Shown: positions 8,209 through 17,952, counted from the stretch's first letter. The stretch is DNA of 64,000 nt from Pseudidiomarina gelatinasegens (GCF_004025325.1 NZ_RSFE01000001.1:1-64000); one strand, 5' to 3'. The notes: generated from the sequence alone by a model not told the origin. Numbers and translations are program-made.

Positions 8209-9885
8209 TTATTTCGACTTAGCCTCTTCTTCATCGCGTAGTTCACGACGCAGTATTTTACCGACATTGGTTTTTGGCAGTTCTTCACGGAACTCAACCA
8301 GTTTTGGTATTTTATAGCCGGTCATGTTTTCACGGGCGTAGCTAATCAGCTCTTTTTCGGTGAGTGATTTATCTTTACGCACCACAAATATTTTTACCTG
8401 TTCGCCCGATGAATCATGCGGAACACCTACAGCGGCAACTTCCAAAACTTTTGGATGATCAGCAATTACATCTTCAATTTCATTTGGATACACATTGAAT
8501 CCAGAAACCAAGATCATGTCTTTTTTGCGGTCCACAATTTTGAAGAAGCCCTGCTCGTCCATCACACCGATATCACCGGTGGCAAACCAGTCGCCGTCTT
8601 TCATTACTTTTGCGGTTTCTTCTGGACGGTTTAAATAACCAACCATAACTTGTGGCCCACGAACTTGTATTTCGCCTGGCTCGCCCTGCGCGACTTCTTT
8701 GCCATCCTCATCAACCACACGCACGTCGGTTGACGGCAATGGAATTCCGATGGTGCCATTGTAGTGCTCAATGTCGGTCGGGTTCACGGTCACAACAGGC
8801 GAACATTCGGTCAGGCCATAACCTTCCAGCAAACGCGATTTGGTTACGCGTTCCCAGTGTTCTGCAACTGAGCGCTGCACGGCCATACCACCGCCCAATG
8901 CGATTTTAAGATGCGAGAAGTTTAAGTCTTTAAACCCTTCAGCGTGCAGCAAGCCGTTAAATAACGTGTTCACGCCAGAGATCATCGAGAACGGATATTT
9001 TTCCAACTCTTTGACAAAGGCTTTCATGTCGCGCGGGTTGGTAATTAGGATATTGCGACCACCGTGCTTCATGAAGGTCAGGCAGTTCGCGGTTAGCGCG
9101 AAGATATGGTAAAGCGGCAATGCAGTAACAATTGTTTCTTCACCATCGTTCACTAGCGGCGCAACAATCGCTGATACCATTTCGAGGTTCGCGACCATAT
9201 TACGATGCGATAACATTGCACCTTTCGCTAGCCCTGTGGTTCCGCCAGTGTATTGCAAGAAGGCTAAATCGTCGCCGGTCATTTCTGGGCGTTCATAATT
9301 TGCTTTGGCGCCTTGCTTCAGAGCACTGCGAAAATCGACGGTGTTTTTAAGCTTGTAGCTTGGCACCATTTTCTTCACGTACTTCACTACCGCGTTAACT
9401 ATCCAGCGCTTCGGTGCTGGTAGCATGTCGCCAATACTGGTAAGAAAAACTTTTTCTACCGGTACGTCGGCTTCAACTTTTTCCAGGGTATGGGCGAAAT
9501 TATCTAAAATGACAATGGCTTTGGCGTTAGCGTCAGACAACTGATGCTTTAACTCACGTGGCGTATACAGTGGGTTGACATTCACCACCACTAAACCGGC
9601 GCGCAAAGCACCAAACAAGGCAATTGGGTACTGCAATAAGTTGGGCATCATAATCGCCAACGCATCGCCTTTCTTCATGCCTTGTTGTTGTAAATATGCA
9701 GCGAACTCGCGCGATAACGCGTCAAGTTCATTGAAAGTCATCTCTTGATCCATGTTGACGTAGGCAACTTTGTCGCCATAACTCTGGATACTCTGCTCGA
9801 AAATGTCGACCAGCGAATTAAAGTGGTCCGGATCGATGGTTTCCGGTACGCCAGCTGGATAACGTTTCAGCCAAATTTTATCCAC
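8209..9885 (-). CDS. fadD: Long-chain-fatty-acid-CoA ligase
   Basis: An acyl-CoA synthetase that activates long-chain fatty acids with ATP and CoA at the inner membrane, the first step of beta-oxidation. The AMP-binding P-loop is [16 protein letters not shown], followed by [10 protein letters not shown] and [14 protein letters not shown]. The catalytic Lys motif is near the C-terminus ([14 protein letters not shown]). I place the start at GTG 9885 because AGGAG lies 10 nt upstream and the protein then begins [15 protein letters not shown], aligning with E. coli FadD. A TTG at 9906 would overlap that ribosome site. The resulting 558 residues compare with 561 in E. coli. A candidate FadR site lies 61 bp upstream. 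Confidence 0.96.
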   Translation of the reverse strand: MDKIWLKRYPAGVPETIDPDHFNSLVDIFEQSIQSYGDKVAYVNMDQEMTFNELDALSREFAAYLQQQGMKKGDALAIMMPNLLQYPIALFGALRAGLVVVNVNPLYTPRELKHQLSDANAKAIVILDNFAHTLEKVEADVPVEKVFLTSIGDMLPAPKRWIVNAVVKYVKKMVPSYKLKNTVDFRSALKQGAKANYERPEMTGDDLAFLQYTGGTTGLAKGAMLSHRNMVANLEMVSAIVAPLVNDGEETIVTALPLYHIFALTANCLTFMKHGGRNILITNPRDMKAFVKELEKYPFSMISGVNTLFNGLLHAEGFKDLNFSHLKIALGGGMAVQRSVAEHWERVTKSRLLEGYGLTECSPVVTVNPTDIEHYNGTIGIPLPSTDVRVVDEDGKEVAQGEPGEIQVRGPQVMVGYLNRPEETAKVMKDGDWFATGDIGVMDEQGFFKIVDRKKDMILVSGFNVYPNEIEDVIADHPKVLEVAAVGVPHDSSGEQVKIFVVRKDKSLTEKELISYARENMTGYKIPKLVEFREELPKTNVGKILRRELRDEEEAKSK

Positions 9886-9945
9886 GCGCTTCGTGCTCCT
9901 GAACAAATAAATTAAATATTGGAATTGTTATAACGCGCAATCATC

Positions 9946-9962
9946 GCATATCCGACCAGTGT
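9946..9962 (-). promoter_or_regulatory. Candidate FadR operator upstream of fadD
   Basis: Read on the minus strand the 17-mer is ACACTGGTCGGATATGC. It shares CTGGTCGGA with the FadR consensus and TGGTCGGA with the sites at 4059 and 43737. It sits in the 80-bp gap between the hydrolase stop and the fadD start, where a fadD promoter is expected. The right half is degenerate. Confidence 0.5.
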
Positions 9963-9965
9963 TTC

Positions 9966-10877
9966 CTAGCCATTGTGCGCGCCAATCATCTGTGATAATA
10001 GCCCAATAATCGCAGTTGGTTGTTCCATATGCACATGATGCCCGCCTGCCACTTCATGCACCTTTAACTGAGGTACGTACGCTCCCCAATGTTCAATCGC
10101 TTGCTTCAAGCGCGCATGGCCGGTACTGCCAAGCACCACGCTGAATGGACACTCAATATGCTTTAACACGTCAGCAATTTGCGCAGCGGTAAGGCGCACC
10201 GGCGATTTCAAACGCAATTGCCCGTCGGCACGAAACCTGTAGTCTTTTTCGCCAAGTTGCTCAATGCCGCGTTCAACCAACAATGCCGCTAACTCACGGC
10301 TAAAATCCCCCGCTTGCACGCGGGCTGAAATAGCTGTTTCTAAGTCCCGATAATGCGGTCGGTGTTTAAACTGCTGCTGCCAACGACTCCGAAAGCCTTT
10401 GCGCAAGTCTTCGGTGGTTTCATCGGCGGAAGACGCCAGCAGGCCAAACGCCTCAACCGCAAGTAATTGTTCCACCCGTTGGGGTTCGATTCCGGCAAAC
10501 ATATTGGCAATATAGGCGCCCATAGAATGCGCTAGAAACGTTACTTGTGGCCATTGCTGTTGTTCGCAGATGAACCACAAGTCGTAGACATAATCCATAA
10601 ACGGGTAGTAATTGCCCGGCGGCCGATGATCACTATGACCATGGCCTGCCCAGTCGAGCGCGATCAGTCGATAGCTGTCGGCCAAGTCACTGCGCATGAA
10701 CGCATCTGCAATTGGAATAAAGCTATAAGCGTTGTCGAGCCAACCATGCAACGCCAGTAATGGCTTGCCTTCTTGGGCGCCCCAAGCAAGGCCACGAACG
10801 GTACCCCAGGGTAGCGCAAACGAAACAGGCTCAGCAGCGTGCTGAGCCTGTGCATAAAACGAGTTATTTTGAGTCAT
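9966..10877 (-). CDS. Alpha/beta hydrolase
   Basis: A 303-residue alpha/beta-hydrolase-fold protein. LLALHGWLDNAYSF is the oxyanion loop (HGW), FLAHSMGAYIANMFAG the nucleophile elbow (Ser in AHSMGA), and AGGHHVHMEQP carries the catalytic His near the C-terminus. There is no signal peptide, so it is cytosolic. The substrate is not determinable; esterase or C-C hydrolase activities are common in this group. It lies upstream of fadD on the same strand but is separated from it by a probable FadR-controlled promoter. The Slp-family lipoprotein gene ends 19 bp upstream. Confidence 0.88.
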   Translation of the reverse strand: MTQNNSFYAQAQHAAEPVSFALPWGTVRGLAWGAQEGKPLLALHGWLDNAYSFIPIADAFMRSDLADSYRLIALDWAGHGHSDHRPPGNYYPFMDYVYDLWFICEQQQWPQVTFLAHSMGAYIANMFAGIEPQRVEQLLAVEAFGLLASSADETTEDLRKGFRSRWQQQFKHRPHYRDLETAISARVQAGDFSRELAALLVERGIEQLGEKDYRFRADGQLRLKSPVRLTAAQIADVLKHIECPFSVVLGSTGHARLKQAIEHWGAYVPQLKVHEVAGGHHVHMEQPTAIIGLLSQMIGAHNG

Positions 10878-10896
10878 GAATAATGCTGCTTACTGA

Positions 10897-11469
10897 CTAG
10901 TTGTTATCGGTTTTCGGTGAACCTTTTTCCATTACTGGGCTTGGTATGTACACCGGACGCGGATACGCAGGCCGTGTGTAGTAATAATGACGATACCACA
11001 GCGAATCATAATTCACTTCTATGCGTGTGTTTTCTTTACGCGCCGGCCATAAGTACTTGCCTGTTGCTTCTAACACTGGGAATAAATAGGTGTATTCACC
11101 AATGGTACCGGTTTCAGGCTCGGCAATGGTTCCAGCGAAGGTAACATGGCTGCCTTGCTTGTACACCATAGGGTCTACAAAACCATCTATTTTTGCACGG
11201 AAGCGGCCGTTACTTTGATCGCTCACCTGTGGCCGTCCCCAGCGCTGCAGCTCGAAATTCACCACTTCAATGACGGTGCCATTATCGGAGTTCTGCACAT
11301 CCGCAATAACTCCACCCCACCGCGCTGGTTTACCCACCACGCTTTCAGGTTGTTCTAGCGCTGCACTGTAACTGACAAGTTCATCTTCGTTAGACACTTG
11401 CAATGCATCAGGAACCGCAGAACATGCTGTCAATACAAGTGACGCTATTAGTGCTATCCACAATTTCAT
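10897..11469 (-). CDS. Slp-family outer-membrane lipoprotein
   Basis: A 190-residue lipoprotein of the Slp/YeaY family. The start at ATG 11469 gives a clean lipoprotein signal, MKLWIALIASLVLTAC, with the lipobox LTAC and a GAGGT ribosome site just upstream. An in-frame start nine codons earlier would spoil this. The family signature of an N-terminal VGKPARWGGVIADVQN block and a C-terminal RIEVNYDSLWYRHYYY block is present. Slp proteins are outer-membrane lipoproteins of unclear role, induced by starvation or stationary phase in E. coli. It lies next to tsaB and yoaA, an arrangement also seen for E. coli yeaY. Confidence 0.9.
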   Translation of the reverse strand: MKLWIALIASLVLTACSAVPDALQVSNEDELVSYSAALEQPESVVGKPARWGGVIADVQNSDNGTVIEVVNFELQRWGRPQVSDQSNGRFRAKIDGFVDPMVYKQGSHVTFAGTIAEPETGTIGEYTYLFPVLEATGKYLWPARKENTRIEVNYDSLWYRHYYYTRPAYPRPVYIPSPVMEKGSPKTDNN

Positions 11470-11575
11470 ACTGAGTACCTCACTGCTAAACCACAACCGA
11501 CCGTTATGTTCGTCTTATATAGTAGTACTTGGAGCTGAGGTTTGCGTATTAAGTTCAAGAAAATTAACCAACAAT

Positions 11576-12277
11576 TTATCGGCCCGGTAACTTTTTCCAG
11601 GCCACTTCATTACGTACATATAGTGGCTCAAGATCTGCTGCTTGCACCGTTGTACCGTGCTGTAACGCCCACTGCAACATATCTTCGGCTAGTGGCAAGG
11701 TTACATCGTCTAACACAGTTACAGCAGCACTGGGATTTAGCTCTGCTGCATAAGTTGTCCACCCCGTTCCGGCACCGTGAATGGTACTTTCGGCGTTGAG
11801 CTCGGCCCACCACGGTTGCACTGTAACGTCATCAAGCGGTGCCATCTGTTCGGTGGCTAGCTGTTGTGCATAGCCATTTTTATTAATAAACGGCGCAACA
11901 TAAATTTCCTGCATACGTGCATCAATTGCACTGATAATCTGTTCAGAGCCATGCAAACGAATCGCTTGCTGCGCCAGTGCTATCAGCGTGCTCACTGGAA
12001 TAACCGGCAAGTTTTGGCTAAATGCCAGCCCTTGTGCCACTGACACACCAATGCGCACCCCAGTAAAACTGCCCGGCCCATGGCCGACTACAAGGGCATC
12101 AACCGCGCTTAATTCAATCTGTTGCTCGGCAAGAACCTCTTGCACAAAAGCTAAAATGCGTTGCGAATGTTCCCGTGGCGTAATGGCGGCTCGCGTAACA
12201 ACGCGCTCCCCTACTTTTAACGCGACTGAACACTGTTCGGTTGACGTATCTAACGCTAATACCGCATTCAAACTCAC
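11576..12277 (-). CDS. tsaB: tRNA threonylcarbamoyladenosine biosynthesis protein TsaB
   Basis: A 233-residue ASKHA-fold protein of the TsaB/YeaZ family, the scaffold partner of TsaD in making t6A37 of ANN-decoding tRNAs. The N-terminal AVLALDTSTEQCSVAL and the central GHGPGSFTGVRIGVSVAQGLAF are diagnostic. Length agrees with E. coli TsaB (231). Its start overlaps the yoaA stop by 4 bp (12274-12277), so the two are translationally coupled. TsaD, TsaC and TsaE are not in the window. Confidence 0.96.
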   Translation of the reverse strand: MSLNAVLALDTSTEQCSVALKVGERVVTRAAITPREHSQRILAFVQEVLAEQQIELSAVDALVVGHGPGSFTGVRIGVSVAQGLAFSQNLPVIPVSTLIALAQQAIRLHGSEQIISAIDARMQEIYVAPFINKNGYAQQLATEQMAPLDDVTVQPWWAELNAESTIHGAGTGWTTYAAELNPSAAVTVLDDVTLPLAEDMLQWALQHGTTVQAADLEPLYVRNEVAWKKLPGR

Positions 12278-14199
12278 TCTGATTTCTCCAAGGTATCTAA
12301 AAACTCAAGCGCAACGGCTAAATCGCGTGTACGGCGCATGGCGGGTAAGCTTTGCAGAAACACACCACCGTAAGGCTTGGTCACTAAGCGTTGATCGCAA
12401 ACAATCAACACCCCACGGTCATCGGCATCACGTATTAATCGCCCAGCGCCTTGCTTGAGTGCAATAATGGCTTGCGGCAATTGTACCTGAGCAAAAGGGT
12501 CAACTCCACGTAATCGGCAATCTTCAACGCGCGCTTGCAACAGTGGATCATCTGGACTCGCGAACGGTAACTTGTCGATAATCACGCAACGTAACGCGTC
12601 ACCACGTACATCAACGCCTTCCCAAAACGATGATGTGCCTAGCAAAATACCGTTGCCCGCTGCGATAAACTGCTGCAGCAGCTCGCGTTTGCTGGTGCTG
12701 CCTTGCACCAGCAATGGCCGGTCGGTGCGCTCTTCGAGCTGTTTGGCGATAATTTGCAGCATGCGGTGGCTGGTAAACAGCACAAAAGTACCGCCGGTAT
12801 GATTGTGATCAAGCACCTGCTCAACCACCTCAAGCAGCGCCTTGGGCATTTCTCGCTCATGGGGCTGTGGTAAATAGCGCGGCAAGCACAATAACGCTTG
12901 CTCAGCGAAATTGAATGGGCTCGATAAACACAGTGTTTCTGCCTGGTCGATACCGAGTTGATTGGTGAAATGGCTAAAATCTTCGCCCACTGCCAAGGTT
13001 GCAGAAGTGAATATCCAAGCCATCTCGCTCCGTTCAAGGTAGCCGCCAAACTTGTCCGCCACACTTAACGGCGTTTGATGCAGCGTCACTTGCCGTACTG
13101 TAGTTTCAAACCAGAAACTGAAGCCGGTGCGATCAACCTCTTGCAATTGATCCCATTTATGCAGGAATTGTACGCAGCGCTCGTAGGCATTATCCAAATC
13201 CTGGCTGCGCCCTAGCGCGTTTTTGCACACGTCGCGCAAAAAGCCTAAATGCTCGGCAACCATGTGCGCAGCCATACGCACTGACTCTTGCTGTGAAAAC
13301 TGCCGCCAATTGCCGCGCATGGCATCATGCGGAAACACCAAGCGCCAATCTTTCAGGCTACCCAGTAGTTTGTCGGCGGCCTTATCCAACTGTTTCAGGT
13401 CTTTTAGTTCAGTTAAATACAAAACTTTGAGTTCGTGCGCCAGCTCTTGCAGCTGACGGCTTGATACGGCTTCGCCAAAATATTGACTGGCAATGTCCGG
13501 TAGCTGATGCGCTTCGTCAAACACCACCGCATCAGACTGCGGTACCAACTCACCGAAACCGACATCTTTAAGGGCCATATCGGCAAAAAATAGGTGATGA
13601 TTTACCACCACCAAGTCAGCATCCATTGCGCGCTTACGCGCTTTAACCAAGTAGCAGTCGTCGTAATCCGGGCAGTCGCGTCCCAGGCAATTGTCCACAG
13701 TACTGGTTACCGAGGGCAGAATGGCCGCGTCTTCTTGTAAAATATTGATTGCGCCGACATCACCGTCTTCCGTTCGCTGCGCCCATTTTCTTACTTCGAC
13801 CAACTGGCTTTGCTGTTCTTTGTTGAGTTCACCGCTGTGCGCTACCGCTTGATTCATTCGGTGCAGGCACAAATAATTGGCGCGGCCTTTGAGTAAAGCC
13901 ACCATTTTGCGCGGCGCCAGGGCATCGCGCAGGGCTGGCAAGTCACGATGATACAACTGTTCTTGCAGTGCTTTGGTACCGGTTGAAATAATGGCTTTAC
14001 CATCACTCAACAGCACCGGAACCAGGTAGGCAAAGGTTTTGCCGGTACCCGTTTCCGCTTCAACCACAAGTTGCGATTTCTTCGTGAGCGTGCGCTCTAC
14101 CGCAGCCGCCATTTCGCTTTGAGATGCGCGCGGTCGAAACCCGTGCAAAGTACGCGCCAGCACGCCATCCGCTTGAAATTGTGAGGTAACTTTGGACAT
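12274..14199 (-). CDS. yoaA: DinG-family ATP-dependent DNA helicase YoaA
   Basis: A 641-residue superfamily-2 XPD/DinG-like helicase. Walker A is EAETGTGKTFAYL and the Walker B/DEAH box is VFDEAHQLPDI. A four-cysteine iron-sulfur cluster site is suggested by NYLCLHRM and VDNCLGRDCPDYDDC. Helicase motif VI is QGAGRLIRDADDRG. Length compares with 636 in E. coli YoaA, which is a damage-tolerance helicase associated with the chi subunit of DNA polymerase III. It is cotranscribed with tsaB as in E. coli. The 451-bp region upstream carries the intergenic repeat and the his leader. Confidence 0.94.
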   Translation of the reverse strand: MSKVTSQFQADGVLARTLHGFRPRASQSEMAAAVERTLTKKSQLVVEAETGTGKTFAYLVPVLLSDGKAIISTGTKALQEQLYHRDLPALRDALAPRKMVALLKGRANYLCLHRMNQAVAHSGELNKEQQSQLVEVRKWAQRTEDGDVGAINILQEDAAILPSVTSTVDNCLGRDCPDYDDCYLVKARKRAMDADLVVVNHHLFFADMALKDVGFGELVPQSDAVVFDEAHQLPDIASQYFGEAVSSRQLQELAHELKVLYLTELKDLKQLDKAADKLLGSLKDWRLVFPHDAMRGNWRQFSQQESVRMAAHMVAEHLGFLRDVCKNALGRSQDLDNAYERCVQFLHKWDQLQEVDRTGFSFWFETTVRQVTLHQTPLSVADKFGGYLERSEMAWIFTSATLAVGEDFSHFTNQLGIDQAETLCLSSPFNFAEQALLCLPRYLPQPHEREMPKALLEVVEQVLDHNHTGGTFVLFTSHRMLQIIAKQLEERTDRPLLVQGSTSKRELLQQFIAAGNGILLGTSSFWEGVDVRGDALRCVIIDKLPFASPDDPLLQARVEDCRLRGVDPFAQVQLPQAIIALKQGAGRLIRDADDRGVLIVCDQRLVTKPYGGVFLQSLPAMRRTRDLAVALEFLDTLEKSE

Positions 14200-14249
14200 G
14201 AATTGTTTTTAGAATAAGTGATGCAGTAACTTTATCATAGAAACCCGTG

Positions 14250-14343
14250 ATTCGTACGCTTCGCTATTCGTGTTTCGTCCGTGCTTCGCACTATTCGAAT
14301 AGCGAAGTGCACCAACAGCGCAGCGCACGAATAACGAATAACG
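14250..14343. repeat. Palindromic intergenic repeat, copy 2
   Basis: This is an imperfect inverted repeat about 94 bp long, centred near ATTCGAAT (14293-14300). The left half holds TTCGTACGCTTCGCTATTCG and the right half GCGCAGCGCACGAATAACG, ending with two CGAATAA units. The same words build the copies at 41.4 kb and 59.8 kb. It lies in the gap between the divergent yoaA and his operon. Confidence 0.7.
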
Positions 14344-14435
14344 CCCTACCTATACAACTTGATACAACAAATCAGCGCAAACCTTAAAAACAGGCTTTAT
14401 TCACAGATTTAAATTCTATACAATTGCATCATTAA

Positions 14436-14487
14436 TCGAACAGCGAAGCGTGCGAAACACGAACAGCTCAGCGCACGAACAACGAGT
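14436..14487. repeat. Partial intergenic repeat just upstream of hisL
   Basis: TCGAACAGCGAAGCGTGCG and CGAACAGCTCAGCGCACGAAC are direct half-copies of the same repeat family, ending about 9 bp before the hisL start codon. Only one orientation is present, so this copy does not fold on itself, though it could pair with the right half of the copy at 14250. Confidence 0.6.
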
Positions 14488-14495
14488 ACAGATTC

Positions 14496-14540
14496 ATGCT
14501 AAACAACTGGCACCACCATCATCATATGAACTCTCGTTAG
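14496..14540 (+). CDS. hisL: Histidine operon leader peptide
   Basis: A 14-codon frame encoding MLNNWHHHHHMNSR with five consecutive His codons (14511-14525), followed by TAG. It is placed 110 bp before hisG and ahead of a strong terminator. This is the classical layout of his attenuation: ribosome stalling at the His codons when charged tRNA-His is scarce prevents terminator formation. E. coli HisL has seven His codons. The frame is too short for standard gene finders. Confidence 0.9.
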   Translation: MLNNWHHHHHMNSR

Positions 14541-14543
14541 CCC

Positions 14544-14562
14544 AGCCTTAGAGCTGAAGGCT
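14544..14562 (+). promoter_or_regulatory. Attenuator region hairpin following hisL
   Basis: AGCCTT (14544-14549) pairs with AAGGCT (14557-14562) around a 7-nt loop, directly after the hisL stop. It is likely one of the alternative RNA hairpins of the his attenuator. Which segments form the antiterminator was not worked out by folding. Confidence 0.5.
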
Positions 14563-14600
14563 AACTCATTATTTTGGGGCTGCCTTCACCGAATCAATTA

Positions 14601-14636
14601 AAAAACCCCGCAAGGCACTCCTTCGCGGGGTTTTTT
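14601..14636 (+). terminator. his operon attenuator terminator
   Basis: AAAAACCCCGC-AAGG pairs with CCTTCGCGGGGTTTTT around a CACT loop with a single bulged G, followed by a T run. It lies between the His-rich leader peptide and hisG, in the position of the transcription attenuator. Confidence 0.88.
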
Positions 14637-14650
14637 ATTAGGAGCAAATT

Positions 14651-15559
14651 ATGGTTGTAGATAAAAGTTCACAGCGATTAACCATCGCCATTCAAAAATC
14701 TGGTCGTTTAAGTAAAGAGTCGATTGCCCTGCTGCAAGCCTGTGGCTTTAAATTTAGCCTGCACGAAGCGCGTTTGTTAGCACACAGCAGCAACCAACCG
14801 GTTGACTTGCTGCGGGTACGTGACGATGACATTCCAGGCTTAGTTATGGACGGCGTGGTTGATCTTGGTTTGGTGGGTGAGAACGTTTTAGAAGAAGTTC
14901 GCCTTGAACGTCAGGCAACTAAGTTGGCCAGTACTGTACAACGTTTGCGCGCGCTCGATTTTGGCCAGTGCCGCTTATCGCTTGCCATACCAAAAGAAGA
15001 AAACTACACCGGCGTAAAAGATTTAGAAGGCAAACGCATTGCCACCACCTATCCGTACTTATTGCAAAACTACCTGCAACAGCAAGGCGTATCGGCTAGC
15101 AACGCTATTTTAACCGGCAGTGTCGAAGTTGCGCCGCGTGCCGGCTTGGCCGATGCAGTCTGCGACTTGGTCTCGACGGGTGCCACGCTAGAAGCCAATG
15201 GTTTGGTTGAAAAAGAAGTGATATTCCGCTCACAAGCGCAGTTGATTCAACGCCCTGAGCCATTGTCTGCAGCAAAGCAAGCGATCGTTGATCAGCTACT
15301 GCCACGTATTGATGGTGTGCAAATGGCGCGTGAGAGCAAATACATTATGCTGCATGCCCCTGTTGCTGCTCTTGAGCAAGTGGTTGAGTTGCTGCCGGGC
15401 GCCGAGCGCCCGACCATACTTCCGCTTAGCCACACCGACGAACTGGTCGCCGTGCACGTGGTAAGTACCGAAAAGTTATTTTGGGAAACCATGGAACAAC
15501 TCAAAGAAATCGGTTGCAGCTCAATTCTGGTGCTACCAATTGAAAAAATGATGGGGTAA
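14651..15559 (+). CDS. hisG: ATP phosphoribosyltransferase (long form)
   Basis: A 302-residue enzyme that joins ATP and PRPP in the first committed step of histidine synthesis and is feedback-inhibited by histidine. [15 protein letters not shown] is the N-terminal motif and [14 protein letters not shown] the PRPP-binding loop. The extra C-terminal 80 residues ([18 protein letters not shown] onward) form the ACT-like regulatory domain, so this is the long, HisZ-independent form. TAGGAG precedes the ATG. It is the first structural gene of an uninterrupted his operon. Confidence 0.97.
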   Translation: MVVDKSSQRLTIAIQKSGRLSKESIALLQACGFKFSLHEARLLAHSSNQPVDLLRVRDDDIPGLVMDGVVDLGLVGENVLEEVRLERQATKLASTVQRLRALDFGQCRLSLAIPKEENYTGVKDLEGKRIATTYPYLLQNYLQQQGVSASNAILTGSVEVAPRAGLADAVCDLVSTGATLEANGLVEKEVIFRSQAQLIQRPEPLSAAKQAIVDQLLPRIDGVQMARESKYIMLHAPVAALEQVVELLPGAERPTILPLSHTDELVAVHVVSTEKLFWETMEQLKEIGCSSILVLPIEKMMG

Positions 15560-15562
15560 GTC

Positions 15563-16861
15563 ATGCAGATCTTACAATGGTCACAATTATCGGCCGCCGA
15601 ACAAGCGCAGGTTTTAGCGCGGCCAACGCAGTCACAATCGCGCGAACTGCAGCAACAAGTGGCAGATATTATTGATGCTGTCGCCACCGATGGCGATGCG
15701 GCGGTGTTGCGTTATACCCGTCAATTTGACTGCGACACGCTCACGCAGCTTCGTTACAGCGAGGCCGACATTATGCGTCGTGCTGAACTGCTTGAGCCTG
15801 CAGTAAAACAAGCCATTGATACTGCATACCAAACCATCAACACCTTTCACCAACAACAGAAGCCCAGTGATATCAGCGTAGAAACCTATCCGGGTGTGGT
15901 CTGCAGCCAGCGCTTTCAGGCCTTGCAGTCAGTTGGCTTGTACATTCCGGGTGGCAGCGCAGTATTGCCTTCCACCGCATTGATGCTTGGCGTACCGGCG
16001 CAAATCGCGAATAACCCACGCCGGGTGTTGGTTAGCCCTCCGGATAAAGACGGTGAACTTAGCCCTGCACTGATGTACGTTGCACAAAAATGTGGCATCA
16101 CTGAAGTGTATCGCTGCGGTGGCGCGCAAGCTATTGCAGCGCTGGCGGTAGGTACAGAATCCATCGCACCCGTTGCCAAGATTTTTGGTCCGGGCAACAG
16201 CTACGTTACTGCAGCAAAACAACAAGTGGCACAGCGCAACGGCGGCCCAGCAATTGATATGCCGGCTGGCCCTTCTGAACTCTTGGTGATTGCCGATGAT
16301 TCGGCCAACCCTGAGTTTGTTGCTGCAGACTTGCTCTCACAAGCTGAACACGGTGCCGATTCGCAAGTGCTCTTGCTCAGCCCAAGTGCGGCGCTAATTG
16401 ACGCCACTCAGGCTGCTATTGCCCGTCAGTTAGAGGTACTGCCTCGCGCTGCTACAGCACGCAAGGCGCTCACTGAAAGCGCACTGATTCAAACCGATTC
16501 GTTAGAGCAAGCCTGCACTATTAGCGAACTCTACGCGCCAGAGCATTTGTCGTTGCAACTTGATAACGCTGACGACTATTTGGCGCAAGTGACGCAAGCG
16601 GGTTCTATCTTTATAGGGCACTACACGCCAGAATCTGGCGGTGACTATGCAACTGGCACCAATCACGTGTTGCCAACGTACGGCTTCGCGCGCAATTACA
16701 GCAGTTTGGGCTTGCTCGACTTCTATCGGCGTTATACCACGCAGAACGTGTCAAAAGAGGGCTTAAGCGGCTTGAGCTCGGCGATTATTACCCTTGCCGA
16801 AACCGAAGGTTTACGGGCTCACGCGCGCGCCGTTAGCATCCGCTTGGAGGACAAGCCATGA
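15563..16861 (+). CDS. hisD: Histidinol dehydrogenase
   Basis: A 432-residue Zn-dependent enzyme that oxidises L-histidinol to histidine in two NAD-linked steps. The conserved VGLYIPGGSAVLPSTALMLGVPA, GPGNSYVTAAKQQV, DMPAGPSELLVIAD and SQAEHGADSQVLLL blocks are intact, and the catalytic Glu/His region EHLSLQ is present. It starts 3 bp after hisG and overlaps hisC by 4 bp (ATGA). Confidence 0.97.
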   Translation: MQILQWSQLSAAEQAQVLARPTQSQSRELQQQVADIIDAVATDGDAAVLRYTRQFDCDTLTQLRYSEADIMRRAELLEPAVKQAIDTAYQTINTFHQQQKPSDISVETYPGVVCSQRFQALQSVGLYIPGGSAVLPSTALMLGVPAQIANNPRRVLVSPPDKDGELSPALMYVAQKCGITEVYRCGGAQAIAALAVGTESIAPVAKIFGPGNSYVTAAKQQVAQRNGGPAIDMPAGPSELLVIADDSANPEFVAADLLSQAEHGADSQVLLLSPSAALIDATQAAIARQLEVLPRAATARKALTESALIQTDSLEQACTISELYAPEHLSLQLDNADDYLAQVTQAGSIFIGHYTPESGGDYATGTNHVLPTYGFARNYSSLGLLDFYRRYTTQNVSKEGLSGLSSAIITLAETEGLRAHARAVSIRLEDKP

Positions 16862-17952
16862 GCTTAGCAACCCAGTTGCAGCGCGCGCGCTTGGCGCAAT
16901 TAACCCCTTACGCCTCAGCGCGACGCAGCATGAGTGGCGGTGCGGTATGGCTTAACGCCAACGAAGCTCCAACAACACCCAGCTTGACTGCCGACCAGCA
17001 ACAATTGAACCGTTACCCAAGCTTTCAAAGCGAACGGCTCAACGGCGCCTATGCTGATTACGCTGGCGTGCAAACCCAGCAAGTGCTCAGTTGCCGCGGC
17101 AGTGATGAAGCCATTGACCTGTTGATTCGCAGCTTTTGTGAGCCTGGGCAAGATAGCATTATGATAACCACGCCTACTTACGGCATGTACGCGATTAGCG
17201 CACAAACACACGGTGCTGGCGTGATTGATGTGCCATTGCGTAAAGCGCAAGACGCGTCACTGCAATTTGATCTTGAAGGTATGGCTAAACAGCTGACGGC
17301 CGCCGGTAAGCGTGTCAAACTGGTGTTCGTGTGCAATCCTTCGAACCCAGTGGGTAATAGCCTTAATTTAGCCGACGTTGAACAACTGCTGGAGCTAGTA
17401 GGTGAGCAAGCGTTAGTCGTATTGGACGAAGCTTACATTGAGTTTGCCGCGGCCAGTGGCGTGCAGCAACTGAACACCATTGCCAGTTGGTTGAGCAAAT
17501 ACCCACAACTGGTGGTATTGCGAACGTTATCCAAGGCATTCGGTCTGGCAGCTATTCGCTGTGGCTTCGCGTTAGCTAATACCGATGTGATTGACGTGTT
17601 ACGCAAAGTTATTGCGCCCTATCCCATGCCACAGCCTTGTTTAGACATTGCTGAGCGTGCGCTAAGTGGCGCTGGCATTTCCGCGATGCAACAGTTGGTG
17701 GCTGACACCGTGGCGCTGCGCGATGCCTTTATCAAACAGATTATGGCTAAGCCGTGGGCATTAAAGGTTTGGCCTACTTGCACCAACTTTGTGCTGGTGA
17801 GCGTGCCTGATGCAAGCGAGCTGGTGAGCCAATGCAGTGCCGCCGGTGTACTGATCCGAAATCAATCCGCCCAACGCGGCCTGGACAATACAGTACGCAT
17901 GAGTATCGGCAGTGCCGACGAGATGAACCAGTTATTGGAGGTATTACCATGA
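16858..17952 (+). CDS. hisC: Histidinol-phosphate aminotransferase
   Basis: A 364-residue PLP-dependent class I/II aminotransferase that converts imidazole-acetol phosphate to histidinol phosphate. WLNANEAP is the N-terminal substrate motif. [12 protein letters not shown] and [11 protein letters not shown] mark the PLP pocket, and the Schiff-base Lys is in [17 protein letters not shown]. It overlaps hisD and hisB by 4 bp each, consistent with translational coupling. Confidence 0.96.
   Translation: MSLATQLQRARLAQLTPYASARRSMSGGAVWLNANEAPTTPSLTADQQQLNRYPSFQSERLNGAYADYAGVQTQQVLSCRGSDEAIDLLIRSFCEPGQDSIMITTPTYGMYAISAQTHGAGVIDVPLRKAQDASLQFDLEGMAKQLTAAGKRVKLVFVCNPSNPVGNSLNLADVEQLLELVGEQALVVLDEAYIEFAAASGVQQLNTIASWLSKYPQLVVLRTLSKAFGLAAIRCGFALANTDVIDVLRKVIAPYPMPQPCLDIAERALSGAGISAMQQLVADTVALRDAFIKQIMAKPWALKVWPTCTNFVLVSVPDASELVSQCSAAGVLIRNQSAQRGLDNTVRMSIGSADEMNQLLEVLP

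Noticed and set aside
8209-9906. fadD starting at TTG 9906
   Set aside because: That start overlaps the AGGAG ribosome site of the GTG at 9885 and gives a non-family N-terminal extension.
17832-17948. Longer HisB N-terminus
   Set aside because: The extra 39 codons lie in hisC and do not resemble HisB; ATG 17949 overlaps the hisC stop as expected.
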